Assembly: GCA_905372155.1 (NCBI GenBank)
Contig: CAJPNZ010000044.1
Coordinates: 1-22,428 of the forward strand
DNA from: Propionibacteriaceae bacterium
GTDB taxonomy: Bacteria; Actinomycetota; Actinomycetes; Propionibacteriales; Propionibacteriaceae
DNA: 22,428 bases
Direction of reading: 5' to 3'
Positions 14,403-22,234 of this stretch are shown one piece after another (position 1 is the first letter of the stretch; each line of letters starts with the position of its first letter). Under the pieces are notes generated by a model. The model had not been told where the DNA came from, did not search any database, and saw only the letters and a program-made list of their open reading frames with translations. A program made the translations under genes and the position numbers.

Positions 14403-15208
14403 CCACGAATGCCACAGCAACCGCTATCGCTGCGCCGCGTCGCCACGTCAGTCTCGCCGCGGCCTGGCGGATCGAACGTACCAAGATCCGCACTTCGTGG
14501 TTCCTGGTTGGAGCCGTAATACTCGCCGCCTTCGCCCAAATCTTGGGGGCGTGGAACTACACCACCAACCTGTCCGCATTCCAGGAGCAGGGGATCACGT
14601 GGGTTGCGATTTGGGCGCAGGGCGGGATCATGGTCACCACCATCTTCATGCCCCTGCTCTACGTCGTGTTCCTGGCCCACGCCGAATCACTCGAATACCA
14701 GACGCGCGGCTGGCAGCGAATGGTCTCGATCGACCGGATCGTTCCCGCCATGCTCGGCAAGACGCTCGTCGCTCTCGAATTGGCGCTCATCGGCATGGGT
14801 GTCTACTACGTGGCCGCCGTGATCACCGGCCTGCTCCTCGGCTTCCGCCTAACCGACCCCACCGGACCGGGCCTCCTCCTCCCGTGGGGGTTGTGCGGCG
14901 CACTGGGGGCCTGGGCTATCGGAACGGTCACCATGATGCTGGCCACCTGGTTCCGCACCTTCGCCGCCCTCTCGGCGACCGGATTGGGGGCCATCATTTT
15001 CGGCATGGTGCTCACCTCGGCGGTTCCGCCACTCGCCTCGGGCTACCCTTTCACCCTCATCACCTTCGGCATGGGAGCCAGGGCAGCGTCACAGGAAGGG
15101 GCGTTCACCTCTCCCATCACCATGATCGGCACGGCGATCGTCTGTTTGATCTGGGTGGCGTTGAGCGTCGTGGTGACCATTTCCAGGATTCGTCGCCGAG
15201 AGTGGTAA
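14399..15208 (+). CDS. lanG: LanG, second membrane subunit of the immunity ABC transporter
   Basis: 269 residues. After a soluble N-terminus ending in AAWRIERTKIRTS come about six hydrophobic segments (roughly 33-52, 68-93, 119-150, 159-183, 188-213, 240-262) and a basic C-terminal RIRRREW. This is the ABC-2 permease layout, and the protein has weak overall resemblance to LanE. ATG 14399 overlaps the lanE stop, with AAGGAGGAA immediately upstream. It completes a LanFEG transporter predicted to protect the producer against its own lantibiotic. No separate lipoprotein LanI/LanH immunity gene is seen nearby, though the small secreted peptide at 11118 could act as an accessory (speculation). The response regulator starts 19 nt downstream. 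Confidence 0.86.
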   Translation: MTTNATATAIAAPRRHVSLAAAWRIERTKIRTSWFLVGAVILAAFAQILGAWNYTTNLSAFQEQGITWVAIWAQGGIMVTTIFMPLLYVVFLAHAESLEYQTRGWQRMVSIDRIVPAMLGKTLVALELALIGMGVYYVAAVITGLLLGFRLTDPTGPGLLLPWGLCGALGAWAIGTVTMMLATWFRTFAALSATGLGAIIFGMVLTSAVPPLASGYPFTLITFGMGARAASQEGAFTSPITMIGTAIVCLIWVALSVVVTISRIRRREW

Positions 15209-15227
15209 AACAACATAAGATGCCTCC

Positions 15228-15911
15228 ATGGCAGACATCACCGTCCTCATCGTCGATGACCAACCGCTCATGTTACATGCGCTGAAAACGTTCATCGAAA
15301 ATGAGGACGGTGTGTCCGTCGTGGGGACCGCGGAGGACGGGGAAGCCGCCGTCGAGGCCGCGAAAGCCCTCGAACCGGATCTTGTTCTCATGGACATCAA
15401 GATGCCTCGGCTCAACGGGATCGAGGCCACCCGGAAGATCGTCTCGGAGATTCCGGGAACCCGGGTGCTCGCGCTGACCACATTCTCCACACTGGACTAC
15501 GTCGTTCCGGCGCTTCGGGCCGGAGCGGCCGGTTACCTGGTGAAGGACGCCCGCCCCGACGAGATCCTCGCAGCCATCAGGAACGCAATGGACGACAGCC
15601 TCCCCCTGTCCCCATCCGTGGTGCGCCTCATGGCGCGCCAAGTGATCGGAGGCGCCCTCGACACTCAGGCCGTCGCCGGGGCGAGCGCGACGGAGGTGGG
15701 GCTCGCTCCGCGCGAGATCTCGGTGCTCCAGTTCCTGGGAAACGGACTGAGCAACCGCGAGATAGCCAAGAAAATGTATATCTCGGAGGGCTCGGTCAAG
15801 GCCTATCTGGCCAACGCCTGTACCAAACTCGGGGTTCGAGACCGCCTCCAGGCGGTGATCCGGGGATTCGAACTGGGCATCGTCAGCCCACGCCTGTCAG
15901 CCGGCGAGTGA
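15228..15911 (+). CDS. lanR: LanR, NarL/LuxR-type response regulator
   Basis: 227 residues. The receiver domain (1-~120) has the acidic pair D10/D11, phospho-acceptor D56 in LVLMDIKMPRLNG, T84/T85 and K106 (YLVKDA). The C-terminal LuxR-type helix-turn-helix (about 158-220) reads LAPREISVLQFLGNGLSNRE, then IAKKMYISEGSVKAYL. It is the natural partner of the HisKA_3 kinase at 11318, though three transporter genes separate them. The 19-nt gap from lanG suggests it is the last gene of the same transcript. Only a weak ribosome-binding site is visible before ATG 15228. It likely binds the dyads or GCGAAAAG repeats upstream of lanA and of the small-peptide gene (inference). No clear terminator hairpin follows. 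Confidence 0.93.
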   Translation: MADITVLIVDDQPLMLHALKTFIENEDGVSVVGTAEDGEAAVEAAKALEPDLVLMDIKMPRLNGIEATRKIVSEIPGTRVLALTTFSTLDYVVPALRAGAAGYLVKDARPDEILAAIRNAMDDSLPLSPSVVRLMARQVIGGALDTQAVAGASATEVGLAPREISVLQFLGNGLSNREIAKKMYISEGSVKAYLANACTKLGVRDRLQAVIRGFELGIVSPRLSAGE

Positions 15912-15975
15912 CCGACGACAACCGACGATCACACAGGACCCGCAACACCCCAGCCACCACAGTGGTTTGTCATTA

Positions 15976-15985
15976 CAAGCGCTTG
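15976..15985. promoter_or_regulatory. CAAGCGCTTG palindrome upstream of the transaldolase gene
   Basis: This perfect 10-bp palindrome with a central CG resembles half-site patterns of LacI-family sugar regulators. A direct repeat TTGACTTGG lies beside it (15983-15991 and 16006-16014), so a TTGACT -35 overlaps the palindrome. I could not fix a -10. An operator role is inferred. Confidence 0.4.
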
Positions 15986-16066
15986 ACTTGGTGTTGCCAT
16001 TGGGGTTGACTTGGTTCGACGACGGCGATGACGCTGCCGCGACCCCCGAGAAGGAGCCTGAAGTTA

Positions 16067-17146
16067 ATGACTGACATCGAGTACACGCCAGGGCCTCTCC
16101 TGGACGCCGCCCGCAACACCCCGACGGCGCTCTGGAACGATTCCTCCGACCTGGACGAGCTGCGCCAGTCCATCTCGTACGGTGGCGTCGGTGCCACCTG
16201 CAACCCGGTCATCGCCTACACCACCATCAAAAAGCACCTCGACGTGTGGGCGCCACGTATCCAGGCCATCGCCGACGCGAACCCCACCTGGGGCGAGTCC
16301 GAGATCGGCTGGAAGGCCGTCAAGGACATGTCACAGGAGGCCGCGAAGCTCCTGGAGCCCATCTTCGACGAGCACAAGGGACGCAACGGCCGCTTGTCGG
16401 TGCAGACCGACCCGCGTTTCCACCGCGACGCCAAGAAACTCGCCGACCAGGCCGAGGAGTTCCACAACCTGGCCCGCAACATCGTGGTGAAAATCCCCGC
16501 CACCAAGACCGGCCTCGAGGCCATCGAGGACGCCACCTCCCGCGGCGTCTCGATCAACGTCACCGTGTCCTTCTCCGTGCCGCAGGCCGTGCAGGCCGCC
16601 GAGGCCATCGAACGCGGCCTGAAGGCCCGTGAGGCCGCCGGGCACGACACCTCCGAGATGGGACCGGTCGTCACGATCATGGTGGGCCGTCTCGACGACT
16701 GGCTGAAGCACGTCGTCGCCCGCGACGGCATCTTCATCGATCCGTCGGCCCTCGACTGGGCGGGCATCGCCGCCATGAAGCGCGCCTACCAGATCTTCCA
16801 GGAGCGCGGCTACCGCGCCCGCGTGCTCGCAGCCGCTTTCCGCAACGTCAATCAGTGGGCCGAATTTGTCGGCGGCGACGTCGTGGTCTCCCCGCCCTTC
16901 AAGTGGCAGAAGATCATCGCCGACTCCGACTACACCGCCCGCGAGCGCATCGCCGACCCCGTCGACCCGCACTACATCGCCGAGCTGGAGCGCATCCCGG
17001 ACTTCGTCCGCGCCTACGAGCCCGACGGCATGACCATCGAGGAGTTCGAGGAGTTCGGCCCCACCCGCAAGACGCTGCGCCAGTTCCTGGCCGCCGACGC
17101 GGACCTCGACGCCCTGGTGCGCGACATCATCGTCCCCGCGCCCTGA
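16067..17146 (+). CDS. Transaldolase-family protein in the inositol/sugar locus
   Basis: 359 residues, a class I (Schiff-base) aldolase TIM barrel. GGVGATCNPVI (39-49) matches the transaldolase NP motif, and IVVKIPATKTG (139-149) contains the expected Schiff-base lysine K142. A well-conserved stretch INVTVSFS (163-170) follows. It is not a typical central-metabolism transaldolase: these actinobacterial relatives occur in sugar and polyol gene clusters, and the exact substrate here is unknown. ATG 16067 has AAGGAG at 16051-16056; an upstream in-frame ATG at 16028 lacks one. It precedes iolG/iolE but is separated from them by a large palindrome, so co-transcription is uncertain. It could help recycle sugar phosphates from inositol breakdown or act in a neighbouring pathway. 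Confidence 0.8.
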   Translation: MTDIEYTPGPLLDAARNTPTALWNDSSDLDELRQSISYGGVGATCNPVIAYTTIKKHLDVWAPRIQAIADANPTWGESEIGWKAVKDMSQEAAKLLEPIFDEHKGRNGRLSVQTDPRFHRDAKKLADQAEEFHNLARNIVVKIPATKTGLEAIEDATSRGVSINVTVSFSVPQAVQAAEAIERGLKAREAAGHDTSEMGPVVTIMVGRLDDWLKHVVARDGIFIDPSALDWAGIAAMKRAYQIFQERGYRARVLAAAFRNVNQWAEFVGGDVVVSPPFKWQKIIADSDYTARERIADPVDPHYIAELERIPDFVRAYEPDGMTIEEFEEFGPTRKTLRQFLAADADLDALVRDIIVPAP

Positions 17147-17163
17147 CCCAGTCCCCGGAACAA

Positions 17164-17277
17164 GCCGGTTTGCTGGCCTTGTACCCGGTTTGCTGGACCT
17201 GTTGCTGTTTGCCTGCGCTGTAGCGCAGGCAAACGTGAATACGCCCAGCAAACCGGCATTGGGGCCAGCAAACCGGC
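17164..17277. repeat. 114-bp nested palindrome (three concentric inverted repeats)
   Basis: The outer arms are a perfect 15-bp pair, 17164-17178 with 17263-17277. The middle arms are a 12-bp pair, 17185-17196 with 17245-17256. The innermost is a perfect 13-bp stem, 17207-17219 with 17222-17234, closed by only 2 nt. The outer and middle arms share the motif CCGGTTTGCTGG, so the same 12-mer occurs twice in each orientation, and the central stem begins with the related GTTTGCCTG. It may serve as a bidirectional terminator, a mRNA-stabilising hairpin before iolG, or a REP/MITE-like element. Confidence 0.85.
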
Positions 17278-17319
17278 CTCCACGCCCAGCGGGCATCTCA
17301 CTCCAAGGAAGGAAACCAC

Positions 17320-18315
17320 ATGCTGCGCATAGCAGTGATAGGCGCGGGGCGCATCGGCAAGGTCCATGCCGCCACCGTCGCCGCCCATCCCCAGGCCCGG
17401 CTCGTGCTGGTCTGCGACCCGTTCATCGAGGCCGCGAAGGCCCTCGCCGAACCCCTCGGGGCGCGCGCCTCCGCCGACGCCGCCGAGGCCTTCTCCGCCG
17501 ACGACGTGGACGCGGTCGTCATCGGCTCCCCCACCCCCCTGCACGCCGAGCACGTCCTGGCGGCCGCCCGCGCGGGCAAGGCCTCGCTGTGCGAGAAGCC
17601 CGTCGCGTCCTCCGTCGAGGCGGCCCGCGCCCTCGCCGACGAGCTCGCGACCTTCGAGCACCCGCCGGTGATGGTAGGTTTCCAACGCCGCTACGACCCC
17701 TCCATCGCGAAGGCCCAGCGGCTCGCCGACGAGGGCCGGATCGGGCGCGTCGAGCAGCTCACCATCGTCTCCCGCGACCCCGCCCCGCCGTCGGCGGAGT
17801 ACCTGGCGCAGTCGGGGGGCGTGTTCAAGGACATGACCATCCACGACTTCGACGAGGCCCGGTTCTTCCTGGGTGAGATCGTCTCCGTCAACGCCATCGG
17901 GCAGAAACTCGACCCGGCGCTGGCCGACGTCGACGACTTCGACGGCGCCGTCACCATGCTCAAGGCCGCCAGCGGCGCGGTCGCGATCATCAAGAACACC
18001 CGCCACTGCGCCAGCGGCTACGACCAGAAGGTGGAGGTCTTCGGATCCGAGGGCGAGGTCGTCGCGGAAAACCTGCGTGCGACATCGGTCCAGGTCAACG
18101 ACGCCACGGGATCGGCTCAGCAGGAGGTCTACCTCGACTTCTTCCTGGAGCGTTACGCCGACGCCTACCGCGACGAGCTCACGGCCTTCATCGACGCCGT
18201 CAACAACGGCTCCCCCGTGACCCCGACCGTCGAGGACGGCGTGGCCGCGCTGGTACTGGCCGAGGCCGCCGAACGTTCCGCCCGCAGCGGACAGACCGTG
18301 GAGGTGACGAAATGA
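17320..18315 (+). CDS. iolG: IolG, myo-inositol 2-dehydrogenase (Gfo/Idh/MocA family)
   Basis: 331 residues. It oxidises myo-inositol to 2-keto-myo-inositol with NAD+, the entry step of the pathway. The Rossmann motif IGAGRIGKVH (7-16) and the catalytic set K93 (CEKP), D171 and H175 in FKDMTIHDFDEA match the K97/D172/H176 arrangement of Bacillus IolG. Length is usual for the family. ATG 17320 has AAGGAAGG upstream. The stop overlaps the next gene (ATGA, 18312-18315), which encodes an IolE-like protein, so the two are translationally coupled. Other Gfo/Idh/MocA polyol dehydrogenases are close relatives, and scyllo-inositol or another polyol cannot be excluded. The neighbourhood makes myo-inositol the best guess. 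Confidence 0.85.
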   Translation: MLRIAVIGAGRIGKVHAATVAAHPQARLVLVCDPFIEAAKALAEPLGARASADAAEAFSADDVDAVVIGSPTPLHAEHVLAAARAGKASLCEKPVASSVEAARALADELATFEHPPVMVGFQRRYDPSIAKAQRLADEGRIGRVEQLTIVSRDPAPPSAEYLAQSGGVFKDMTIHDFDEARFFLGEIVSVNAIGQKLDPALADVDDFDGAVTMLKAASGAVAIIKNTRHCASGYDQKVEVFGSEGEVVAENLRATSVQVNDATGSAQQEVYLDFFLERYADAYRDELTAFIDAVNNGSPVTPTVEDGVAALVLAEAAERSARSGQTVEVTK

Positions 18316-19175
18316 AAATCGCAGGGGCCCCGATCTCGTGGGGCGTGTGTGAGGTGCCGGGCTGGGGGTTCCAGATGAACCCCGACCGGGTGCTCTCCGA
18401 GATGGTGGAGCTGGGATTGACGGCCACGGAGTTCGGCCCGCAGGGCTGGCTGCCCGTCGAACCAGAGGCGCGCGCAGCCGCGGTGAAGGCGCACGGCCTG
18501 ACCCCCGTCGGCGCGTTCTTCCTGGCCGTGATGCACGACCCCGACCACGACCCGATCCCCGCCGTCAAGGCGGAGCTGGAGGCGTTCCGCGTCGCGGGCG
18601 GGTCGGTGCTGGTGCTGGCCTGCGACTCGGGCCGCGAGGGCTACGACGACCGTCCCGTCCTCGACGAACAGGGCTGGGCGACGCTGTACCGCAACCTGGA
18701 CCGGATCGCCGAGGTGTGTGCCGCCTCCGGTGTGACGGCGTGCGTGCACCCGCACTGGGGCACCATGATCCAGAACGCCGACGAGGTGGAGCGGATCCTC
18801 GACGAGACCGGCGTCGGGCTGTGCCTCGACACGGGACACCTGATGGCGGGCGGCGCGGACCCGGTGGACATCGTGCGCCGCCACCCGGGGCGGGTCGCGA
18901 TCGTGCACGCGAAGGACGTCCACAAGGAGCTCACCGACAAGCTCCTGACCGGGGAACTCACCTGGAGCGAAGGCATCAGGGCAGAGATGTTCGCCCCCAT
19001 CGGTGACGGCGACGTCGACTTCGCCACCATCGTCTCCCTGCTGAACGAGGTGGGCTTCGACGGCTACTGGGTGCTGGAGCAGGACATCATGCTCGACGAG
19101 GACCCCGCCCTCGGCGAGGGCCCCATTCACAACGCCCGCAGGTCCTTCGAGGCGTTGAAGTCCTTGGCGGGCTGA
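18312..19175 (+). CDS. iolE: IolE-like inosose dehydratase (xylose isomerase-like TIM barrel)
   Basis: 287 residues. IolE removes water from 2-keto-myo-inositol to give the trihydroxycyclohexane-dione that IolD opens. The AP_endonuc_2/xylose-isomerase-like barrel is recognised by the N-terminal APISWGVCE and by metal- and substrate-site residues on successive strands: H146/H148 in VHPHWG, D173 and H176 in LDTGH, H199 in VHAKD and E256 in VLEQD. The neighbouring IolG and the IolD/B/C operon on the other side of the lantibiotic locus favour IolE. The inosose isomerase IolI has the same fold and similar length and is the main alternative. The start is fixed by the 4-bp overlap with iolG. A repeat pair follows within 20 bp of the stop. 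Confidence 0.78.
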   Translation: MKIAGAPISWGVCEVPGWGFQMNPDRVLSEMVELGLTATEFGPQGWLPVEPEARAAAVKAHGLTPVGAFFLAVMHDPDHDPIPAVKAELEAFRVAGGSVLVLACDSGREGYDDRPVLDEQGWATLYRNLDRIAEVCAASGVTACVHPHWGTMIQNADEVERILDETGVGLCLDTGHLMAGGADPVDIVRRHPGRVAIVHAKDVHKELTDKLLTGELTWSEGIRAEMFAPIGDGDVDFATIVSLLNEVGFDGYWVLEQDIMLDEDPALGEGPIHNARRSFEALKSLAG

Positions 19176-19193
19176 ACGTCTCCACCCCCTGAA

Positions 19194-19320
19194 GCTGGTT
19201 GAGCCGGGCCGCGAGGAAACGAGCGGTCCGTGTCGAAACCACCCGACCACGAGTCCTCAGACACGCGCACGATGGCTTCGACACGACCCGTTCGCCGAGC
19301 GAGCAGGCCGGCTCAACCAG
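19194..19320. repeat. Two head-to-head copies of the ~50-bp intergenic repeat
   Basis: Copy A (19194-19242, minus orientation) and copy B (19271-19320, plus orientation) are each related to the element at 166-214. They share TGGNTTCGANACG at one end and GGCTCAACCA at the other. Together their outer parts form a perfect 18-bp inverted repeat (19190-19207 with 19308-19325), and an inner 13-bp pair with one mismatch lies at 19229-19241 and 19273-19285. A further fragment, GGTTGAGCC, lies at 19339-19347. The pair separates iolE from the convergent hydrolase gene and could fold as a bidirectional terminator. Confidence 0.75.
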
Positions 19321-19353
19321 CTTCACCATTTCCAAACCGGTTGAGCCGAGTCC

Positions 19354-21102
19354 TCAGCGGGCCGGGCAGGAGGTGCCGTCGGCGGGGATCTCGCCGGCGG
19401 TGAAGTATTTCACCACCGCCTCGTCGACGCATGTGCTCTTCCTCGAGAAGGCGACCGCGTGCCCCTCCCCCTCCCACGTGAGCAACGTGGCGGATTCGAG
19501 CTGCGCAGCCATGGCGGCGGAGTGGTCGTGTGGGGTCACGGGGTCCACCCTCGAGCCGATCACCAGGATGGGGCCGGCCCCCTTGGCGGTCAGTTTGAGG
19601 TTGGGCGCGGAGTCCGCGGTCCAGTACTCGCACATCGGGAGCATCCCGAGGTTGGCAGCGAACACCGGGGCCTCGGCGGCGTGATCGGACAGGTCCTTGG
19701 CCGCGGCATCGATACCCCGGTCGGGGCGGTCCGTGCAGGAGATGGACGGGAAGGCGTAGGTGAACGTCGTCCACCCATTGCCCTGGCGCCCGGTGATGGC
19801 GTCGAAGGACGCGAGGAGCGCCTTCCCGTCACCGTCGGCGGCCTGCTGGATGGCCGCCGCCAGCCTCGGGTAGGTGGCCGCGGTGCCGTACAGCGCGGCC
19901 CCGATCCCGAGCGCCGCAGCCGACTGCGTGAGCTTCCGCTCCCCCGCGGCCACGGGGGTCGCGTCGAGGCCCTTGAGGAAGGTGTCGATGCGGTTGAGCA
20001 CGGCATCACGGTCCTCCCCGAGAGAACAGGACGCCTCCCCCGCGCACCAGTCGGCGAAATGCTGCAACGCCTTCTCGAAACCCCCGACGCCCAGCAGGGG
20101 CGGGGAGGGGATGGAGATATCGACGGCGGAGTCGAGGACCAGGTTTCCGGAGCGTTCCGGGAAGAGTTCGGCATAGGTCGCGCCGACGAAGGTGCCGTAG
20201 GACCAGCCGAGATAGTTCAGTTTCTCCGCACCGAGGAGATGCCGAAGCAGGTCGAGGTCGCGGACGTTCTCGATGGTGCTCACGTGATCGAGCAGCTCAC
20301 CGGAGGCGTCGCGACACTGCTTGGCGAAACCCATCCATCCCTCCCGTCGCGCCGTCGTCTCGGCCTCGTCGTCGGGGGTGTTGTCGGCGAGGAAAGCGGC
20401 GTCCGTCTGCTCCGTGGTGCCACACTCAACGTGGGTGGACTCCCCCACCCCACGCGGATCCCAGCCGACGAGGTCGTATCCGGGGACCACATCGACGGGC
20501 AGCGCCCGGATGGTGGGGCGCGCCGATCCGCCCGGCCCACCAGGGTTGAAGAACAGCGGGCCCCGGCCCGGGGTGGCCGATGGTTTGCGCGTCAATGCGA
20601 TGTCCAGCGACGCCCTACCCGGGTTTTCCCAGTCCAGCGGAACCTTCATCGTCGCGCACTCGATGCCCTCGCCACAGGCCTGCCACGTGATCTCCTGCCC
20701 GGCATACGCCGAGAGGTCATCGCCCAAGGCGGCTGGCAGCCGTACCGCGGGATCACCGCTGCCCTTGTAATCGAGCTGGCGATCCCGGTTCCGGCCCTCC
20801 ACCGCGGGCCAGGCCTCGTGGGCCGCGACGGGAGTCGCCGGTACCCCGGGCCACGCCTGCACCTCGGAAGACGGGGATACGGAGGGAGAAGAAGAGGGAG
20901 AGGGGACGGCCACCGAGGAGGTCGGCGACGGGGACAGCGGGGCCGGGGATGTGGACGTCGGCGACGCCGTCGACGGGACGGAACCGCTGCTCGAAGGATG
21001 GGCGTCACCGCCGTTGCGGTTGATGCCGCAGGCGACCAGCGACGCCGCCGTCGCGATGGCCGCCACTCCCGCCAAGGGTCGTAACCGGTCGATTATTCTC
21101 AT
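19354..21102 (-). CDS. Secreted lipoprotein alpha/beta hydrolase, tripeptidyl-aminopeptidase type
   Basis: 582 residues. The N-terminus is a lipoprotein signal with lipobox LVAC (C25), so the protein should be anchored outside the membrane. A Ser/Pro/Thr-rich linker of about 55 residues follows. The alpha/beta hydrolase domain has the oxyanion stretch FFNPGGPGGS, the nucleophile elbow GWSYG (S301), an acid in SRVDPVTP (D520) and H548 in GEGHAVAF. The final part is the TAP-like C-terminal domain. Streptomyces tripeptidyl aminopeptidases and related SlpD/SlpE-type proteins have this layout, so it probably trims peptides. I start at ATG 21102 with AAGGAG 6-7 nt upstream; a GTG at 21123 would place that sequence inside the gene. 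It is convergent with iolE and unlikely to be part of the inositol pathway. Whether it could process exported peptides is unknown. Confidence 0.9.
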   Translation of the reverse strand: MRIIDRLRPLAGVAAIATAASLVACGINRNGGDAHPSSSGSVPSTASPTSTSPAPLSPSPTSSVAVPSPSSSPSVSPSSEVQAWPGVPATPVAAHEAWPAVEGRNRDRQLDYKGSGDPAVRLPAALGDDLSAYAGQEITWQACGEGIECATMKVPLDWENPGRASLDIALTRKPSATPGRGPLFFNPGGPGGSARPTIRALPVDVVPGYDLVGWDPRGVGESTHVECGTTEQTDAAFLADNTPDDEAETTARREGWMGFAKQCRDASGELLDHVSTIENVRDLDLLRHLLGAEKLNYLGWSYGTFVGATYAELFPERSGNLVLDSAVDISIPSPPLLGVGGFEKALQHFADWCAGEASCSLGEDRDAVLNRIDTFLKGLDATPVAAGERKLTQSAAALGIGAALYGTAATYPRLAAAIQQAADGDGKALLASFDAITGRQGNGWTTFTYAFPSISCTDRPDRGIDAAAKDLSDHAAEAPVFAANLGMLPMCEYWTADSAPNLKLTAKGAGPILVIGSRVDPVTPHDHSAAMAAQLESATLLTWEGEGHAVAFSRKSTCVDEAVVKYFTAGEIPADGTSCPAR

Positions 21103-21293
21103 GAGCTTCTCCTTGGAGATCACAGGTGTGCGGTGGAAGTCGGCGACGCCCCTGTGTCACACACCCCGTCACCAACCATTCAGAACACTACGAGAGCGCT
21201 CCGCCCCGGGCATCGAGTTTTTCCCTGAAACCTCCCGGAATACGCGACCTCGCACCAGCGTCTCGTCGCGACCAGCACGCGGACCCAAAAATC

Positions 21294-21302
21294 TGATATC
21301 AT
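21294..21302 (+). promoter_or_regulatory. Extended -10 promoter of the SPFH gene
   Basis: TGATATCAT combines a TGn extension with TATCAT (21297-21302), which matches the -10 consensus at five of six positions. It lies 27 nt before the start codon, leaving a short leader with the AGGAAGGAG ribosome-binding site. No -35 is evident, as expected for an extended -10 promoter. Confidence 0.55.
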
Positions 21303-21328
21303 TTTGACATCATCAGGAAGGAGTCGAC

Positions 21329-22234
21329 ATGACAACCAACGTTCCGCTTCCCTCCACCCCGGATGTCGACGTGCAGGAGCGCCGCGCCTGGACCATGCCC
21401 GCCCCCGTCGGTCTGCTGGGAATCGTCGTGGCCGTCGGATTGATCGTCCTCGGGGTTCAGCAGGCCCAGGCCAAGAACCTGCCCCTGGGGCCGATCCTCA
21501 TCGGGGTCGGTGCGCTTTTGCTGGCCGTCCTCGCCTCCGGCCTGTGCATGCTCAGCCCCGGAGAGGCGAAGGTGCTGGAGTTCTTCGGCTCCTACGTGGG
21601 CACCGTCCGCAAGCCCGGCCTGTGGTTCGTGGTCCCGTTCGTCGTCCAGAAGAAGATCTCGGTGAAGGTCCACAACTTCGAGACCCACGAGTTGAAGGTC
21701 AACGACGCCGACGGCAACCCGATCAACATCGCCGCCATCGTCGTGTGGCAGGTGGCCGACACCGCCCAGGCCAAGTACGCCGTCGAGGACCACATCGACT
21801 TCGTGCGCGTCCAGTCCGAGGCGGCGCTGCGGCACATCGCGATGAGCCACCCCTACGACAACCAGGACACCACGATCACGCTGCGCGGCGACACCGAGGT
21901 GATCGCCAAGGAGATGGCCGACGAGGTGGCGGCGCGAATCGCGCTGGCCGGGCTGCGCGTCGTCGAGACCCGGATCTCGTCGCTGGCCTACGCCTCCGAG
22001 ATCGCGCAGGCGATGCTGCAGCGCCAGCAGGCCGCCGCCATCATCGCGGCCCGCGAGAAGATCGTCGAGGGCGCGGTCTCCATGGTCCAGGACGCCCTCA
22101 ACCAGCTCGAGGCCGCCGACGTCGTGGTCCTCGACGACGAGCGCCGGGCCGCGATGGTCTCCAACCTCCTGGTGGTACTGTGCGGCGACTCGCGGGCGAC
22201 ACCCATAGTCAACGCGGGATCGCTGTATCAGTGA
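21329..22234 (+). CDS. SPFH/Band 7 (prohibitin-like) membrane protein
   Basis: 301 residues. Two hydrophobic segments (about 27-43 and 54-73) precede an SPFH domain (about 76-260) with LSPGEAKVLEFFGSYVGTVR near its start, GLWFVVPF, the strand IAAIVVWQV, and a helical part with ASEIAQAMLQRQQAAAIIAA. Such proteins form large membrane-attached assemblies implicated in membrane organisation and quality control of membrane proteins. No enzymatic activity is implied. ATG 21329 has GGAAGGAG just upstream. The stop overlaps a GTG start of the following ribbon-helix-helix gene (GTGA), so the two are coupled. The C-terminus is short, without the long coiled-coil tail of flotillins. Confidence 0.92.
   Translation: MTTNVPLPSTPDVDVQERRAWTMPAPVGLLGIVVAVGLIVLGVQQAQAKNLPLGPILIGVGALLLAVLASGLCMLSPGEAKVLEFFGSYVGTVRKPGLWFVVPFVVQKKISVKVHNFETHELKVNDADGNPINIAAIVVWQVADTAQAKYAVEDHIDFVRVQSEAALRHIAMSHPYDNQDTTITLRGDTEVIAKEMADEVAARIALAGLRVVETRISSLAYASEIAQAMLQRQQAAAIIAAREKIVEGAVSMVQDALNQLEAADVVVLDDERRAAMVSNLLVVLCGDSRATPIVNAGSLYQ

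Noticed and set aside
17164..17277. CRISPR-like repeats
   Set aside because: The 12-mers occur in both orientations around a centre, with unequal short spacers and no cas genes. They form a palindrome, not an array.
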